Positions 7,570-15,313 of a stretch of DNA of 53,546 nucleotides are shown here, piece by piece; the stretch's first letter is position 1, and each line of letters opens with the position of its first letter. The stretch is taken from contig CAZHBH010000005.1 of assembly GCA_964530525.1 (NCBI GenBank), forward strand, positions 1 through 53,546, read 5' to 3'. A program made the position numbers and the translations under genes. The notes beneath the pieces were generated by a model that saw only the letters and a program-made list of their open reading frames with translations, was not told where the DNA came from and searched no databases. This DNA is from CAYNQN01 sp964530525. Lineage in GTDB: Bacteria; Actinomycetota; Acidimicrobiia; Acidimicrobiales; Acidimicrobilacustridaceae.

Positions 7570-8708
7570 GGGTGGAGGGTCCGGCGGTGCTGTGCGGGCG
7601 CTACCAGCTGGGCCGGCTCATCGCCCGAGGGGGGATGGCCGAGGTGTGGGAGGCCGACGACCTCGTGCTCCAGCGGGAGGTGGCGGTGAAGTTGCTCCAC
7701 CCCCACCTGGCGGCCGATCCGAGCTTCCGGCTGCGGTTCCGCTCGGAGGCCGTCGCCGCTGCCAGGCTGCGCCACCCCGGCATCGTCACCGTGTACGACA
7801 CCTGCACCGACGGCGAGCGCGAGGCCATCGTGATGGAGCTGGCCCGCAACCGCACCCTGCGCGACGAGCTGGCCGAGCACGGGCCTCTCACGCCCGCCGA
7901 GGCCGTGCACATCGGGGCGGCGGTGGCCGACGCCCTCTCGGCGGCCCACGCAGCAGGGGTGGTGCATCGAGACATCAAGCCGGGCAACATCCTGCTCTGC
8001 GACGACGGGCGGGTGCTGGTGACCGACTTCGGCATCGCCAAGGTGCGCGACGAGGCCGACCTCACCTCCACGGGCGTGATGGTGGGAACGGTCAAGTACC
8101 TCTCACCCGAGCAGGTGGAGGGCTCTCCGGTGGATGCCCGCAGCGACGTGTACTCCCTCGGCACGGTGCTGTTCGAGGCCGTCGGCGGGAGGGCACCGTT
8201 CGAAGCCGAGACACCGGCCGCCACCGCGCTCGCCAGGCTCCAGCGCGAGCCCCGCCACCTGGGAGACCTGCGACCCGAAGCCCCTCCGGGCCTCGTGGCG
8301 GCCATCTCCACGGCCATGGCTCGCGATCCGCAGCGGCGCTTCGCCGACGCCGCCGGGCTCCGCGCCACCCTGCTCGACCCCCGCACGCTGGCCCCAGCGC
8401 CGCCACCCCGGTCGGTGCCGCCCGCTCCACGATCGGCAACGCGGGACGACGAGACGCTCGTGGCCCCCACCACCGCGCCCGACCACGCCGGAGACCCAGG
8501 GGGCTTCGACGACCCCGACGGCCCGACCACCCTCGCGCCCCTGGCCGATGGCCACGGGATCGGCGGTGCGCCGGGGCAGGCGCCCGACGCCGACCGGCCC
8601 GAGGTGCCCGAAGACCGTTTCCAGCGCTTCCCGGTGGGCCCGGTGGTGCTCGCCTCGGTCGTGCTCGCCTCCCTCCTGGTGGTGCTGCTCTTGCTGACGA
8701 CCGCCTAG
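7566..8708 (+). CDS. Transmembrane serine/threonine protein kinase
   Basis: A 380-aa Hanks-type kinase. The glycine-rich loop is at about 16-25, the VAVK lysine at 42, HRDIKPGN at 134-141, DFGIAK at 154-159 and the activation-segment GTVKYLSPEQ just after, so it should be active. A Pro/Ala-rich linker and one C-terminal membrane helix (VVLASVVLASLLVVLLLL) end the protein with no extracellular sensor. GTG at 7566 overlaps the previous stop (GTGA). In mycobacteria MurJ carries a pseudokinase domain at this locus; here a free active-looking kinase stands in that place and no MurJ is seen. It is followed by an ECF sigma factor, a possible phosphorylation target. Confidence 0.9.
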   Translation: MRVEGPAVLCGRYQLGRLIARGGMAEVWEADDLVLQREVAVKLLHPHLAADPSFRLRFRSEAVAAARLRHPGIVTVYDTCTDGEREAIVMELARNRTLRDELAEHGPLTPAEAVHIGAAVADALSAAHAAGVVHRDIKPGNILLCDDGRVLVTDFGIAKVRDEADLTSTGVMVGTVKYLSPEQVEGSPVDARSDVYSLGTVLFEAVGGRAPFEAETPAATALARLQREPRHLGDLRPEAPPGLVAAISTAMARDPQRRFADAAGLRATLLDPRTLAPAPPPRSVPPAPRSATRDDETLVAPTTAPDHAGDPGGFDDPDGPTTLAPLADGHGIGGAPGQAPDADRPEVPEDRFQRFPVGPVVLASVVLASLLVVLLLLTTA

Positions 8709-8785
8709 GAGACATCGCAGAAGGCCCTCGCCCGGCGGGAGAAGTAGCCTTTCCAGCCATCGGGGATGACCAAGACATCGTTCTG

Positions 8786-9328
8786 GTGGCCGCGGCGCAG
8801 AAGGGCGACCAAACCGCTCTGGAAGAGCTTCTGCGCCGGCACCACGACCGCATCTTCGCCCTGTGCCGCCGCATGACGGGCAACGACGCCGACGCCCAGG
8901 ACGCCACCCAAGAGGCGCTCATCGCCCTCGTGAAGGGGCTGCCCCGATTCGACGGCCGGGCCGCGTTCGGCACGTGGGCCTACCGAGTGGCGACGAACGC
9001 CTGCCTCGACGAGCTCCGCCGCCGGCAGCGCCGACCGACACCCCAGGAGCTCGAAGCCGAGATGTTGCCGCGCGACGACGCTCCGGGCCTGGCCACCACC
9101 GTGGTCGACCGCATGGGCATCGACGAGGCCCTCGAGACCCTCGCCCCCGAGTTCCGTGCCGCCGTGGTGCTCCGAGACTTCGCCGGACTCGACTACGCGA
9201 CCATCGCCGAGCTCCTCCACGTGCCACCCGGGACGGTCCGCTCACGGATCGCCCGGGGCCGCGGAGCGCTCGCCGAGCAACTCGGGAACCGGACCACGGG
9301 CGCCAACGTCCAAGCGGAGTACCCATGA
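8786..9328 (+). CDS. ECF RNA polymerase sigma factor (SigM-like position)
   Basis: A sigma-70 group IV factor of about 180 aa. Region 2 spans the first 80 residues (ALEELLRRHHDRIFALCRRM, DAQDATQEALI, FGTWAYRVATNACLDELRR) and region 4 runs from about 112-165 (LAPEFRAAVVLRDFAGLDYA, VPPGTVRSRIARGRGAL). The start is uncertain: no ATG/GTG/TTG in frame lies between the kinase stop and GTG 8786, and similarity seems to begin a few residues earlier (DIVLVAAAQKGD), so CTG 8783 or ATC 8777 could also be used. The stop overlaps the anti-sigma start (ATGA). Position between the DUF6049/MurJ region and trxB matches sigM of mycobacteria. Confidence 0.88.
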   Translation: MAAAQKGDQTALEELLRRHHDRIFALCRRMTGNDADAQDATQEALIALVKGLPRFDGRAAFGTWAYRVATNACLDELRRRQRRPTPQELEAEMLPRDDAPGLATTVVDRMGIDEALETLAPEFRAAVVLRDFAGLDYATIAELLHVPPGTVRSRIARGRGALAEQLGNRTTGANVQAEYP

Positions 9329-10227
9329 ACGAGAACCTCTCCGACGACGAGCTGGTTTCGGCGATCCTCGACGGCGAAGCCGACGACGCTGATCGTGCGC
9401 GCCTGGAAGCCGACCCGGCGCTGCAGCAGCGGCTCGCCTCCTTCCGCCAGGTCTCCCAGCAGGTCGCCTCCGCGACCGCTCCCCCGTCGGTCGACGGCCG
9501 CGAGTCCGCCATCGCGGCTGCCCTCGCCGCAGCGCCCGTGGAGGTGTCGAACGTCACGTCCATCACCGCTGCCAGGCGCCGGCCTTGGCTGGTGGCCGCT
9601 GCTGCCGTGGCAGCGGTGGCGGTGCTCGCACCCCTCGGCTTCCTCGCCTTGGAGGACCTGGGCGACGGGACCGGCACCGACACGGAGATCGCGTCGGGCT
9701 CTGAGGACCCAGAAGAGGCGGGGGTGACGCCGCTGTCCACCACCCCCTCCACAACCGGCTCCGGCGGCCCGACGGAGCCAGGACCAGGGCTGGGACCGGA
9801 CGGGGGCCCGTCCAACGGGATGGCCGCCCACCTCGGCGACCTCCCCGACGACAGAGCCGTGGCGAGTGCCGTGGCCAACTACACCGCCACGTCCACCACC
9901 CAGCCCTCGGGCCCCTCCCCGACCCCTCAGCCCACCACGCCCCCCACGTCTTCGGGACCGCCCGCCACGGATCCGCCGGCCACCTCCTCCACGGTCGACC
10001 CCACGAGCAACCCGGCACCCAGCGAGCCGGGGACGGGCACCCCGGTGGGCGAGCTTCCCTGCCTCGACGTAGCCGCCCGATGGCAACCCGTGGAGCTGGT
10101 GGCAGAGGCCACCTACCAGGGCATCGAAGCGGTCATCGTGGTGAGGGGGACCGACCCCGACCGCACGGCGATGGTCCTCGACCGGAGCACCTGCGAGCTC
10201 ATCGCAGAAGTGCCGATCGAGACCTGA
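9325..10227 (+). CDS. Membrane-anchored anti-sigma factor
   Basis: A 300-aa protein coupled by ATGA to the ECF sigma gene. The N-terminal cytoplasmic part (LSDDELVSAILDGEADDADRARLEADPALQQRL) resembles the anti-sigma helical bundle but lacks the HxxxCxxC zinc motif, so it would be a ZAS-like domain without zinc. A single membrane helix lies at about 88-108. The extracellular part is a long Pro/Thr/Ser-rich linker followed by a compact C-terminal domain with two cysteines (PCLDVAARW and STCELIAEVP) that could form a disulfide. The assignment rests on context and topology. Confidence 0.78.
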   Translation: MNENLSDDELVSAILDGEADDADRARLEADPALQQRLASFRQVSQQVASATAPPSVDGRESAIAAALAAAPVEVSNVTSITAARRRPWLVAAAAVAAVAVLAPLGFLALEDLGDGTGTDTEIASGSEDPEEAGVTPLSTTPSTTGSGGPTEPGPGLGPDGGPSNGMAAHLGDLPDDRAVASAVANYTATSTTQPSGPSPTPQPTTPPTSSGPPATDPPATSSTVDPTSNPAPSEPGTGTPVGELPCLDVAARWQPVELVAEATYQGIEAVIVVRGTDPDRTAMVLDRSTCELIAEVPIET

Positions 10228-10315
10228 CCCAGCGCCCTCCTCCTGCGCCAGGCCCGTGGGCCCCGGCGCCCCCGCCCCTCAGGTCTGCGAGGACCCACCG
10301 CTATGCTGGCGGCCG

Positions 10316-10699
10316 ATGACCAGCCCGGTCGATCCCCCCGAAGCATCCGCGGCAGCTCCGCCCCCTCCTCCCCTGTCGCCCCAGCTCCCACCCCCGCCGC
10401 CACCGCGCTCCGCCGACGGGCTCACGGGGGGCGACTGGCCCGAGCAGGCCGCCGACGCCCTCGTCGGCTTCGTCGACAAGGTGCGCTCGAAGACCACCGG
10501 TCCTCTTCTGTTGGCCTCCAGAGCGCTGGTCTACGGCCTCATGGTCGCCGTGCTCGCCCTTGTGGTGGGGGTCCTGCTCGTGGTCTTCGGCATAAGGATC
10601 CTCGACGAGCTGTTGCCATCAGGTGTATGGCTCCCCTACCTGATACTCGGAACGCTGTTCCTGGTGGCCGGCGCCCTGGTGTTCCAGCGGCGCAGGTGA
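10316..10699 (+). CDS. Two-helix membrane protein with Pro-rich N-terminus
   Basis: A 127-aa protein of unknown function. A proline-rich cytoplasmic head is followed by an amphipathic stretch (WPEQAADALVGFVDKVRSKT) and two transmembrane helices (roughly 62-90 and 100-120). ATG 10316 was preferred over an upstream in-frame ATG at 10256 because the sequence between them is not protein-like. The shape is like small holin-superfamily or phage-holin-like proteins of actinobacteria, but no diagnostic motif is visible. It lies between the anti-sigma gene and trxB. Confidence 0.65.
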   Translation: MTSPVDPPEASAAAPPPPPLSPQLPPPPPPRSADGLTGGDWPEQAADALVGFVDKVRSKTTGPLLLASRALVYGLMVAVLALVVGVLLVVFGIRILDELLPSGVWLPYLILGTLFLVAGALVFQRRR

Positions 10700-10787
10700 T
10701 CCGGTAAGGGAGCGGTGCTCGTCGAGCCTCGGCGCAGTGGGTCGCGCGCCGGAGCCTTGACCCGATGACCCCGATAGGAGCTTCTTG

Positions 10788-11771
10788 ATGGCCAGCCAAG
10801 CTGATGGCGACATCCGCGACGTGATCATCATCGGATCCGGACCGGCGGGTCTCACCGCCGCCGTCTACGCCGCCCGGGCCAACCTGGAACCTCTCATGAT
10901 CGAAGGTGAGCCCTCGTCCACGGGGGATCAACCCGGTGGACAGCTGATGACCACCACCGAGGTCGAGAACTTCCCCGGCTTTCCCGAGGGGATCATGGGC
11001 CCCGAGCTCATGACCCGCTTCCGAGAGCAGGCGGTGCGCTTCGGAACCGAGGTGATCACCGAGAGGGTCTCCCGGGTCGACCTGTCGGCCAGGCCGTTCG
11101 GGGTGTGGGTCGGCTCGCCGGACGCCGCCGAGCCCACGTACCGGGCCCACTCCCTGATCGTGGCCACCGGTGCTCAGGCCCTCACCCTGGGTCTGGAGTC
11201 GGAGCACCGCCTGCTGGGCCACGGCGTGTCCACCTGCGCCACCTGCGACGGCTTCTTCTTCCGCGAGCACCGCATCGTGGTGGTGGGCGGGGGCGACTCG
11301 GCCCTCGAAGAGGCGATCTTCCTCACCAAGTTCGCCGAGTCGGTGACCATCGTGCACCGTCGTGACGAGCTTCGGGCCTCCAAGATCATGCAGGACCGTG
11401 CACTCTCCAACCCCAAGATCGACTTCCTCTGGAACCACGTTGTGGAAGACGTCCTCGGAACCGACCGCGTCGAGGGGGTGGTGGCCCGCAACGTGCTGAC
11501 CGATGAGGTCTCGACGCTGCCCGTGACCGGGCTCTTCGTGGCCATCGGGCACAAGCCCAACACCGACCTTTTCAAGGGCCAGCTGGAGATGACCGACAGC
11601 GGCTACCTGGTGACCGGGCGCGAGGGCGCTGAGACCGCCACGAACGTGGACGGCGTGTTCGCATGCGGCGACGTGCAAGACCACGTGTACCGGCAGGCCA
11701 TCACGGCCGCCGGGAGCGGGTGCATGGCCGCCATCGACGCCGAGCGTTGGCTCGAGGCGAACCTCCACTGA
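10788..11771 (+). CDS. trxB: Thioredoxin reductase
   Basis: NADPH-dependent flavoprotein that reduces thioredoxin in the cytosol. The 327-aa protein has the FAD-binding GSGPAGLTAAVYAAR (about 16-30), the redox-active CATC (Cys150 and Cys153), the NADPH-binding VVVGGGDSALEEAIFL, and the C-terminal FAD motif NVDGVFACGDVQD. ATG 10788 is preceded by AGGAG at seven bases; an adjoining TTG at 10785 is the less likely start. It lies upstream of trxA in the conserved sigM-trxB-trxA-cwlM order, but a 208-bp gap to trxA suggests separate promoters. Confidence 0.96.
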   Translation: MASQADGDIRDVIIIGSGPAGLTAAVYAARANLEPLMIEGEPSSTGDQPGGQLMTTTEVENFPGFPEGIMGPELMTRFREQAVRFGTEVITERVSRVDLSARPFGVWVGSPDAAEPTYRAHSLIVATGAQALTLGLESEHRLLGHGVSTCATCDGFFFREHRIVVVGGGDSALEEAIFLTKFAESVTIVHRRDELRASKIMQDRALSNPKIDFLWNHVVEDVLGTDRVEGVVARNVLTDEVSTLPVTGLFVAIGHKPNTDLFKGQLEMTDSGYLVTGREGAETATNVDGVFACGDVQDHVYRQAITAAGSGCMAAIDAERWLEANLH

Positions 11772-11786
11772 CGCACGGCTGCCCCC

Positions 11787-11804
11787 GCGCCCAGGCCCTG
11801 GCGC
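11787..11804 (+). terminator. Hairpin after trxB
   Basis: Near-perfect inverted repeat GCGC(C)CAG / CTGGCGC with loop GCC and one bulged C, 15 bases after the trxB stop. It lacks a U-tract. It probably terminates or attenuates trxB transcription ahead of the separate trxA promoter region. Confidence 0.4.
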
Positions 11805-11979
11805 CGGGGTCGCGATCGGTCGGTCTCCTACTGGATCGGCACCACCCGTCCCGCTTGGCGTGGGTACGAGGGCCTACGCGTATTAGCGTGGGCCCTCACA
11901 CGCCCACGGAATGCGGGGCGGCCTCCCGAGGTTCCTATTCGTGAACCCCCGCAAGTTCGACGTGATCGGAGAAACAGCG
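11805..11979 (+). promoter_or_regulatory. Leader/promoter region of trxA
   Basis: Non-coding stretch between the trxB hairpin and the trxA start. A TATTAG hexamer at 11881-11886 is a possible -10 box. It is followed at once by the inverted repeat CGTGGG (11887-11892) / CCCACG (11903-11908), which could be an operator or a 5'-leader hairpin. An in-frame ATG at 11911 exists but lacks a ribosome-binding site. Confidence 0.35.
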
Positions 11980-12303
11980 ATGTCAGACACCATCACCCTC
12001 ACGGGGTCCACCTTCGACGAGACGATCGGCTCCGCCAGCGAGCCCGTGCTCGTCGACTTCTGGGCCGAGTGGTGCGGGCCCTGCAAGATGGTGGCGCCGG
12101 TACTCGACGAGATCGCCACCGAGAAGGCGGGCGAGCTCCGGGTGGCCAAGCTGAACGTGGACGAGAACCCCGACATCGCCTTGCGCTTCTCGGTGATGAG
12201 CATCCCCACCATGATCGTCTTCAAGGACGGCAAGGAAGCCGGCCGCATAGTCGGTGCCAAGGGCAAGGGACAGCTCCTCCAAGAGCTCGACCCCTACATC
12301 TGA
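11980..12303 (+). CDS. trxA: Thioredoxin
   Basis: A 107-aa disulfide reductase that accepts electrons from TrxB and supplies ribonucleotide reductase, peroxiredoxins and others. The active site is WCGPCK with Cys32 and Cys35 after VLVDFWAE, and the cis-proline loop SIPTMIVFKDG is present. ATG 11980 was chosen over an in-frame ATG 69 bases upstream because of GGAG eight bases before it and the standard thioredoxin length. It is followed after 21 bp by the CwlM-like gene, as in mycobacteria. Confidence 0.97.
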   Translation: MSDTITLTGSTFDETIGSASEPVLVDFWAEWCGPCKMVAPVLDEIATEKAGELRVAKLNVDENPDIALRFSVMSIPTMIVFKDGKEAGRIVGAKGKGQLLQELDPYI

Positions 12304-12324
12304 TCGTCAGCGACTCGAGCGGCC

Positions 12325-13308
12325 GTGGCAGGCGACCTCCACCTCGCCCCGGGCGACCAGGGTGAAGCGGTACGAGACCTGCGCGGCCGCTTGATCGCGG
12401 CTGGGTTCGCCAGCCCCTCGGCTGAAGGCGACTCCTACGGCGAGGTCATGGAGCAGGCAGTCCGCCAGTTCCAGGAAGCCCGCTGCCTTCCGGTGACCGG
12501 GGTTTGCGACCCCCTCACGTGGTCGGCCCTCGTCGAGGCCGGCTACAGGCTCGGTGATCGCCTTGTCTACCTGCGGGCCCCCATGCTTCGTGGAGATGAC
12601 GTATCTGAAATTCAGCTACGCCTGGGGGCGCTGGGATTCGACGCCGGAAGGGTAGATGGGATCTTCGGTCCCCAAACCGAACGGGCCCTCAAGGACTTCC
12701 AGCGGAACTGCGGCCTCACGGTGGACGGTGTGGCCGGTCCAGATGCAGTAGGAGCGTTGAGGAGGCTCAGTCCCCGCGTAGAGGCACCGGTCCCAGGGGC
12801 TGGAGTGCGCGAGCGGGAACGGCTCCGGACTGCTTCCAAGGCCCTGGGCGCCCGCCGGATCGTGGTGGGTGAGTGCGGAGGTCTGGGAGTCGTCGCAACG
12901 GCGCTGGCCAAGATGATCCAGGACGAGGGAGCCGTCGTCGCCGTGCTGGAGCACCCCGATCCCTCGGTGCAAGCGAGCGAGGCCAACGCCTTCGAGGCCG
13001 ACGCCTACGTGGGTCTCGAGATCGATGCCACCGGACCATGCAGGGCCGCCTACTACGCCACCGCCGGCTTCGAGAGCTTCGGCGGGCACCGCCTCGCCGA
13101 CCTGGTCACCGATGCCCTTCGACGTGATCTCGGCCTGTCGACCCCCGATCCACTGGGAGTCCGCCTTCCAGTGCTTCGAGAGACCAGGATGACCGCCGTC
13201 CTGTGCTCGCTGGGTCCGGCCGACGTGGTGGTCGAGAGCTCTACTCCCCTTGCCAAGACGCTGGCTCAAGCGCTCGGCGCATGGGCATCTTCGCCTGTCG
13301 AGAGCTGA
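12325..13308 (+). CDS. CwlM-like protein: two peptidoglycan-binding domains and a degenerate amidase domain
   Basis: A 327-aa protein without a signal peptide, so cytoplasmic. Two PG_binding_1 domains lie at about 8-75 (VRQFQEARCLPVTGVCDPLTW) and 85-150 (DDVSEIQLRLGALGFDAGRVDGIFGPQTERAL). The C-terminal 170-325 region has the fold order of N-acetylmuramoyl-L-alanine amidase type 3, but the zinc ligands are lost: the DPGHGG motif reads GECGG (182-186) and the SxHxNA motif reads GLEIDA (230-235). In mycobacteria CwlM at this same locus is a non-hydrolytic regulator of MurA activated by PknB phosphorylation, and this gene fits that role. GTG start 21 bp after trxA. Confidence 0.85.
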   Translation: MAGDLHLAPGDQGEAVRDLRGRLIAAGFASPSAEGDSYGEVMEQAVRQFQEARCLPVTGVCDPLTWSALVEAGYRLGDRLVYLRAPMLRGDDVSEIQLRLGALGFDAGRVDGIFGPQTERALKDFQRNCGLTVDGVAGPDAVGALRRLSPRVEAPVPGAGVRERERLRTASKALGARRIVVGECGGLGVVATALAKMIQDEGAVVAVLEHPDPSVQASEANAFEADAYVGLEIDATGPCRAAYYATAGFESFGGHRLADLVTDALRRDLGLSTPDPLGVRLPVLRETRMTAVLCSLGPADVVVESSTPLAKTLAQALGAWASSPVES

Positions 13309-13341
13309 GCGATCTCCCGCCCCCTAAACCTCTCTGAAGGT

Positions 13342-13359
13342 TGACCACAGGTTTGGTCA
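13342..13359. terminator. Hairpin between convergent cwlM-like gene and parB
   Basis: TGACCA / TGGTCA, 6-bp stem with a 6-nt loop, inside three AGGTT words spaced 11-12 bases apart (about 13338-13366). It lies in the 71-bp gap between the convergent 3' ends and could act as a weak bidirectional terminator. Confidence 0.35.
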
Positions 13360-13379
13360 CAGGTTGTGGATTGCGGATC

Positions 13380-14276
13380 TCAGCCCTCGGCCTCGCCCAC
13401 GATCACCTGGTAGATGCGTTCCAGATCCTCGAGGGTGGCGAAGTTGATGACCACCTTGCCCCTGCTGGCTCCCATCGAGACGCTCACCTTGGTGTCGAGC
13501 CTGTCGGCAAGGAGCTCCTCGAGCTCGAGTATGGCCGCCGGCTTCGTGGATCCTGGGACCCGGGGGCTAGAAGCAGCCGGAGACGGGCTCGACGAACCTC
13601 CGTCTCCCTGCACCTGCCTCCTGACGAGGTCCTCCACCTCCCGAACGGTCAACTCCTCGGCCACCGCCAGACGACCCAGTTCCTCCTGGAAGGACGGATC
13701 GGGAGCCCCCAGTAGCGCCCGGGCGTGACCTGCAGACAGCTGCCCGTCTACGACCAGCTTCTGCACGCCGGGGGGTAGCTGGAGCAGTCTGATCGTGTTG
13801 GCAATCGCCGATCGACTCTTGCCGACCCGCTTGGCCACCTCGTCCTGCGTTAGCGAGAAGTCCTCCAACAGGCCCTGGTAGGCCGCCGCCTCCTCCAACG
13901 GGTTCAGGTCCTCGCGGTGGGTGTTCTCCACTACCGCCTGCTCCAGGGATGCGGTGCCCTCCACCGAGCGGATCAGCGCCGGCACGGTGGTCAGGCCGGC
14001 TCGCTTGGCTGCCCGCCACCTCCTCTCCCCTGCTATCAGCTCGAAGTGCTCCGCGCTGGCCTTTCGCAGCAACACCGGTTGCAGCACTCCCACCTCGGCT
14101 ATCGAGGCTGCAAGTGCCACCAGGGCGTCCTCGTCGAAGTACGTGCGAGGCTGGTGCGGGTTCGGCTCGATCTGCGAGAGCGGGACCTCCCTTAGTTGGG
14201 TCCCCGGATCCTCCGACAGCTCGCTGGCGGGGATGAGGGCCCCCAGCCCCTTGCCCAATCCGCTACGCCGCGCCAC
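13380..14276 (-). CDS. parB: Chromosome partitioning protein ParB (CTPase, parS-binding)
   Basis: A 298-aa ParB/Spo0J protein that loads on parS and slides as a CTP-dependent clamp to drive origin segregation with ParA and SMC. Visible are the N-terminal GLGKGLGALIP ParA-interaction segment, IEPNPHQPR, the CTP-binding GERRWRAAKRAG and ENTHREDLNPLEEA motifs, the helix-turn-helix around LTQDEVAKRVGKSRSAIANTIRLL, and a C-terminal dimerisation segment. The GTG start overlaps the last 14 bases of parA. Its targets are almost certainly the two parS sites just upstream of parA. Confidence 0.96.
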   Translation of the reverse strand: MARRSGLGKGLGALIPASELSEDPGTQLREVPLSQIEPNPHQPRTYFDEDALVALAASIAEVGVLQPVLLRKASAEHFELIAGERRWRAAKRAGLTTVPALIRSVEGTASLEQAVVENTHREDLNPLEEAAAYQGLLEDFSLTQDEVAKRVGKSRSAIANTIRLLQLPPGVQKLVVDGQLSAGHARALLGAPDPSFQEELGRLAVAEELTVREVEDLVRRQVQGDGGSSSPSPAASSPRVPGSTKPAAILELEELLADRLDTKVSVSMGASRGKVVINFATLEDLERIYQVIVGEAEG

Positions 14277-15225
14277 CGCTTACCTCCTTGGCTAGCTCCC
14301 TGTAGGCGATGGCCCCTCTGGAGCTGGGATCGAACGTGATGATGGGCTGCCCGAACGAGGGAGCTTCCGACAGGCGAACGGTCCGGGGAACCACCTGCCG
14401 CATGACCTTGTCACCGAAGTGCGTGCGCACCTCCGTGGCCACCTGCTCGGCCAGCTTGGTTCGTGCGTCGAACATCACGAGCACGATCGAGCTGACCACT
14501 AGGCCCTCGTTGAGGTTCCTCTGGACGAGCTCGACGTTGCGCAGGAGCTGCCCGAGGCCCTCCAACGCGTAGTACTCGCACTGGATGGGTACGAGTACCT
14601 CTGAGGCGGCTGCCAGCCCGTTCACCGTGAGCAATCCGAGGGACGGCGGGCAGTCGATGAGCACGTAGTCGTAGTCGTCCCGTACGTCGGTGAGGGCCTG
14701 GCGAAGCTTCAGCTCCCTGCTGAAGGCCGGGACCAGCTCGATCTCCGCACCTGCCAGATCAAGGCTGGCTGGAGCGACGAAGAGGTTCCTCACCGACGAC
14801 CCCTCGATGCAGTCGTCGAGGGGTGCTCCGTTCACGATGACGTGGTACATCGACGAGTCCAGCGAACGGATGTTTATCCCAAGACCGGTGCTGGCGTTCC
14901 CCTGGGGATCGAGATCCACCACTAGGGTCCGATAGCCCAGCTCGGCAAGGCACGCTCCCAGGTTCACGGCGGTGGTCGTCTTCCCCACACCGCCCTTCTG
15001 GTTCGTAACAGCAATGACTCGAGGCAGATCTCGCTTCGCCGGGTCTGGATCATCCCCCTCCGTTATCACGTGCTCCATCTCCACCAGATCCGGTGGAACA
15101 TCGATCACGATCTCACGCTCGTCCTCTTCGGATGGCGAGGTTGGAGGAAAGAACCGCCGCAGCAAGCTCGGCCCCGAAGATCTCGTCTCTTCGGAAGGGT
15201 CGGCTGGCACGGGCTCATCCTTCAC
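14263..15225 (-). CDS. parA: Chromosome partitioning ATPase ParA (Soj)
   Basis: A 320-aa Walker-type ATPase that forms ATP-dependent dimers on the nucleoid and moves ParB-parS. The deviant Walker A is QKGGVGKTTTAVNLG, followed by VVDLDPQGNAST and VLIDCPPSLGLL. An unusual acidic N-terminal extension of about 65 residues precedes the ATPase core (RVIAVTNQKGG), giving room for a regulatory or polar-targeting segment. GTG start at 15223-15225. It is transcribed with parB; a hairpin and two parS sites separate it from rsmG upstream. Confidence 0.96.
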   Translation of the reverse strand: MKDEPVPADPSEETRSSGPSLLRRFFPPTSPSEEDEREIVIDVPPDLVEMEHVITEGDDPDPAKRDLPRVIAVTNQKGGVGKTTTAVNLGACLAELGYRTLVVDLDPQGNASTGLGINIRSLDSSMYHVIVNGAPLDDCIEGSSVRNLFVAPASLDLAGAEIELVPAFSRELKLRQALTDVRDDYDYVLIDCPPSLGLLTVNGLAAASEVLVPIQCEYYALEGLGQLLRNVELVQRNLNEGLVVSSIVLVMFDARTKLAEQVATEVRTHFGDKVMRQVVPRTVRLSEAPSFGQPIITFDPSSRGAIAYRELAKEVSGGAA

Positions 15226-15258
15226 GGTGGGCGTCAGCGGGTCAAGCCTTTGGGCCCG

Positions 15259-15274
15259 TGTTCCACGTGAAACA
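15259..15274. promoter_or_regulatory. parS site 1
   Basis: TGTTCCACGTGAAACA differs from the universal parS consensus TGTTTCACGTGAAACA at one base. It lies 34 bp upstream of the parA start. Confidence 0.92.
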
Positions 15275-15282
15275 GTCGAACA

Positions 15283-15298
15283 CGCGGGGAATCCCGCG
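15283..15298 (-). terminator. Hairpin between the two parS sites
   Basis: CGCGGG / CCCGCG, 6-bp stem with a 4-nt GAAT loop. Read on the minus strand it follows rsmG and precedes parA, so it may terminate the rpmH-to-rsmG operon. TGTTCG follows rather than a true U-tract. Confidence 0.45.
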
Positions 15299-15312
15299 TT
15301 TCACGTGAAACA
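15297..15312. promoter_or_regulatory. parS site 2
   Basis: CGTTTCACGTGAAACA contains the perfect palindrome GTTTCACGTGAAAC and differs from the parS consensus only at the first base. It lies one base after the rsmG stop codon. Confidence 0.94.
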
Positions 15313-15313
15313 A

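Noticed and set aside
8766..8768. ATG as the start of the ECF sigma gene
   Set aside because: It is in a different frame from the sigma domains; using it would need a frameshift for which there is no evidence.
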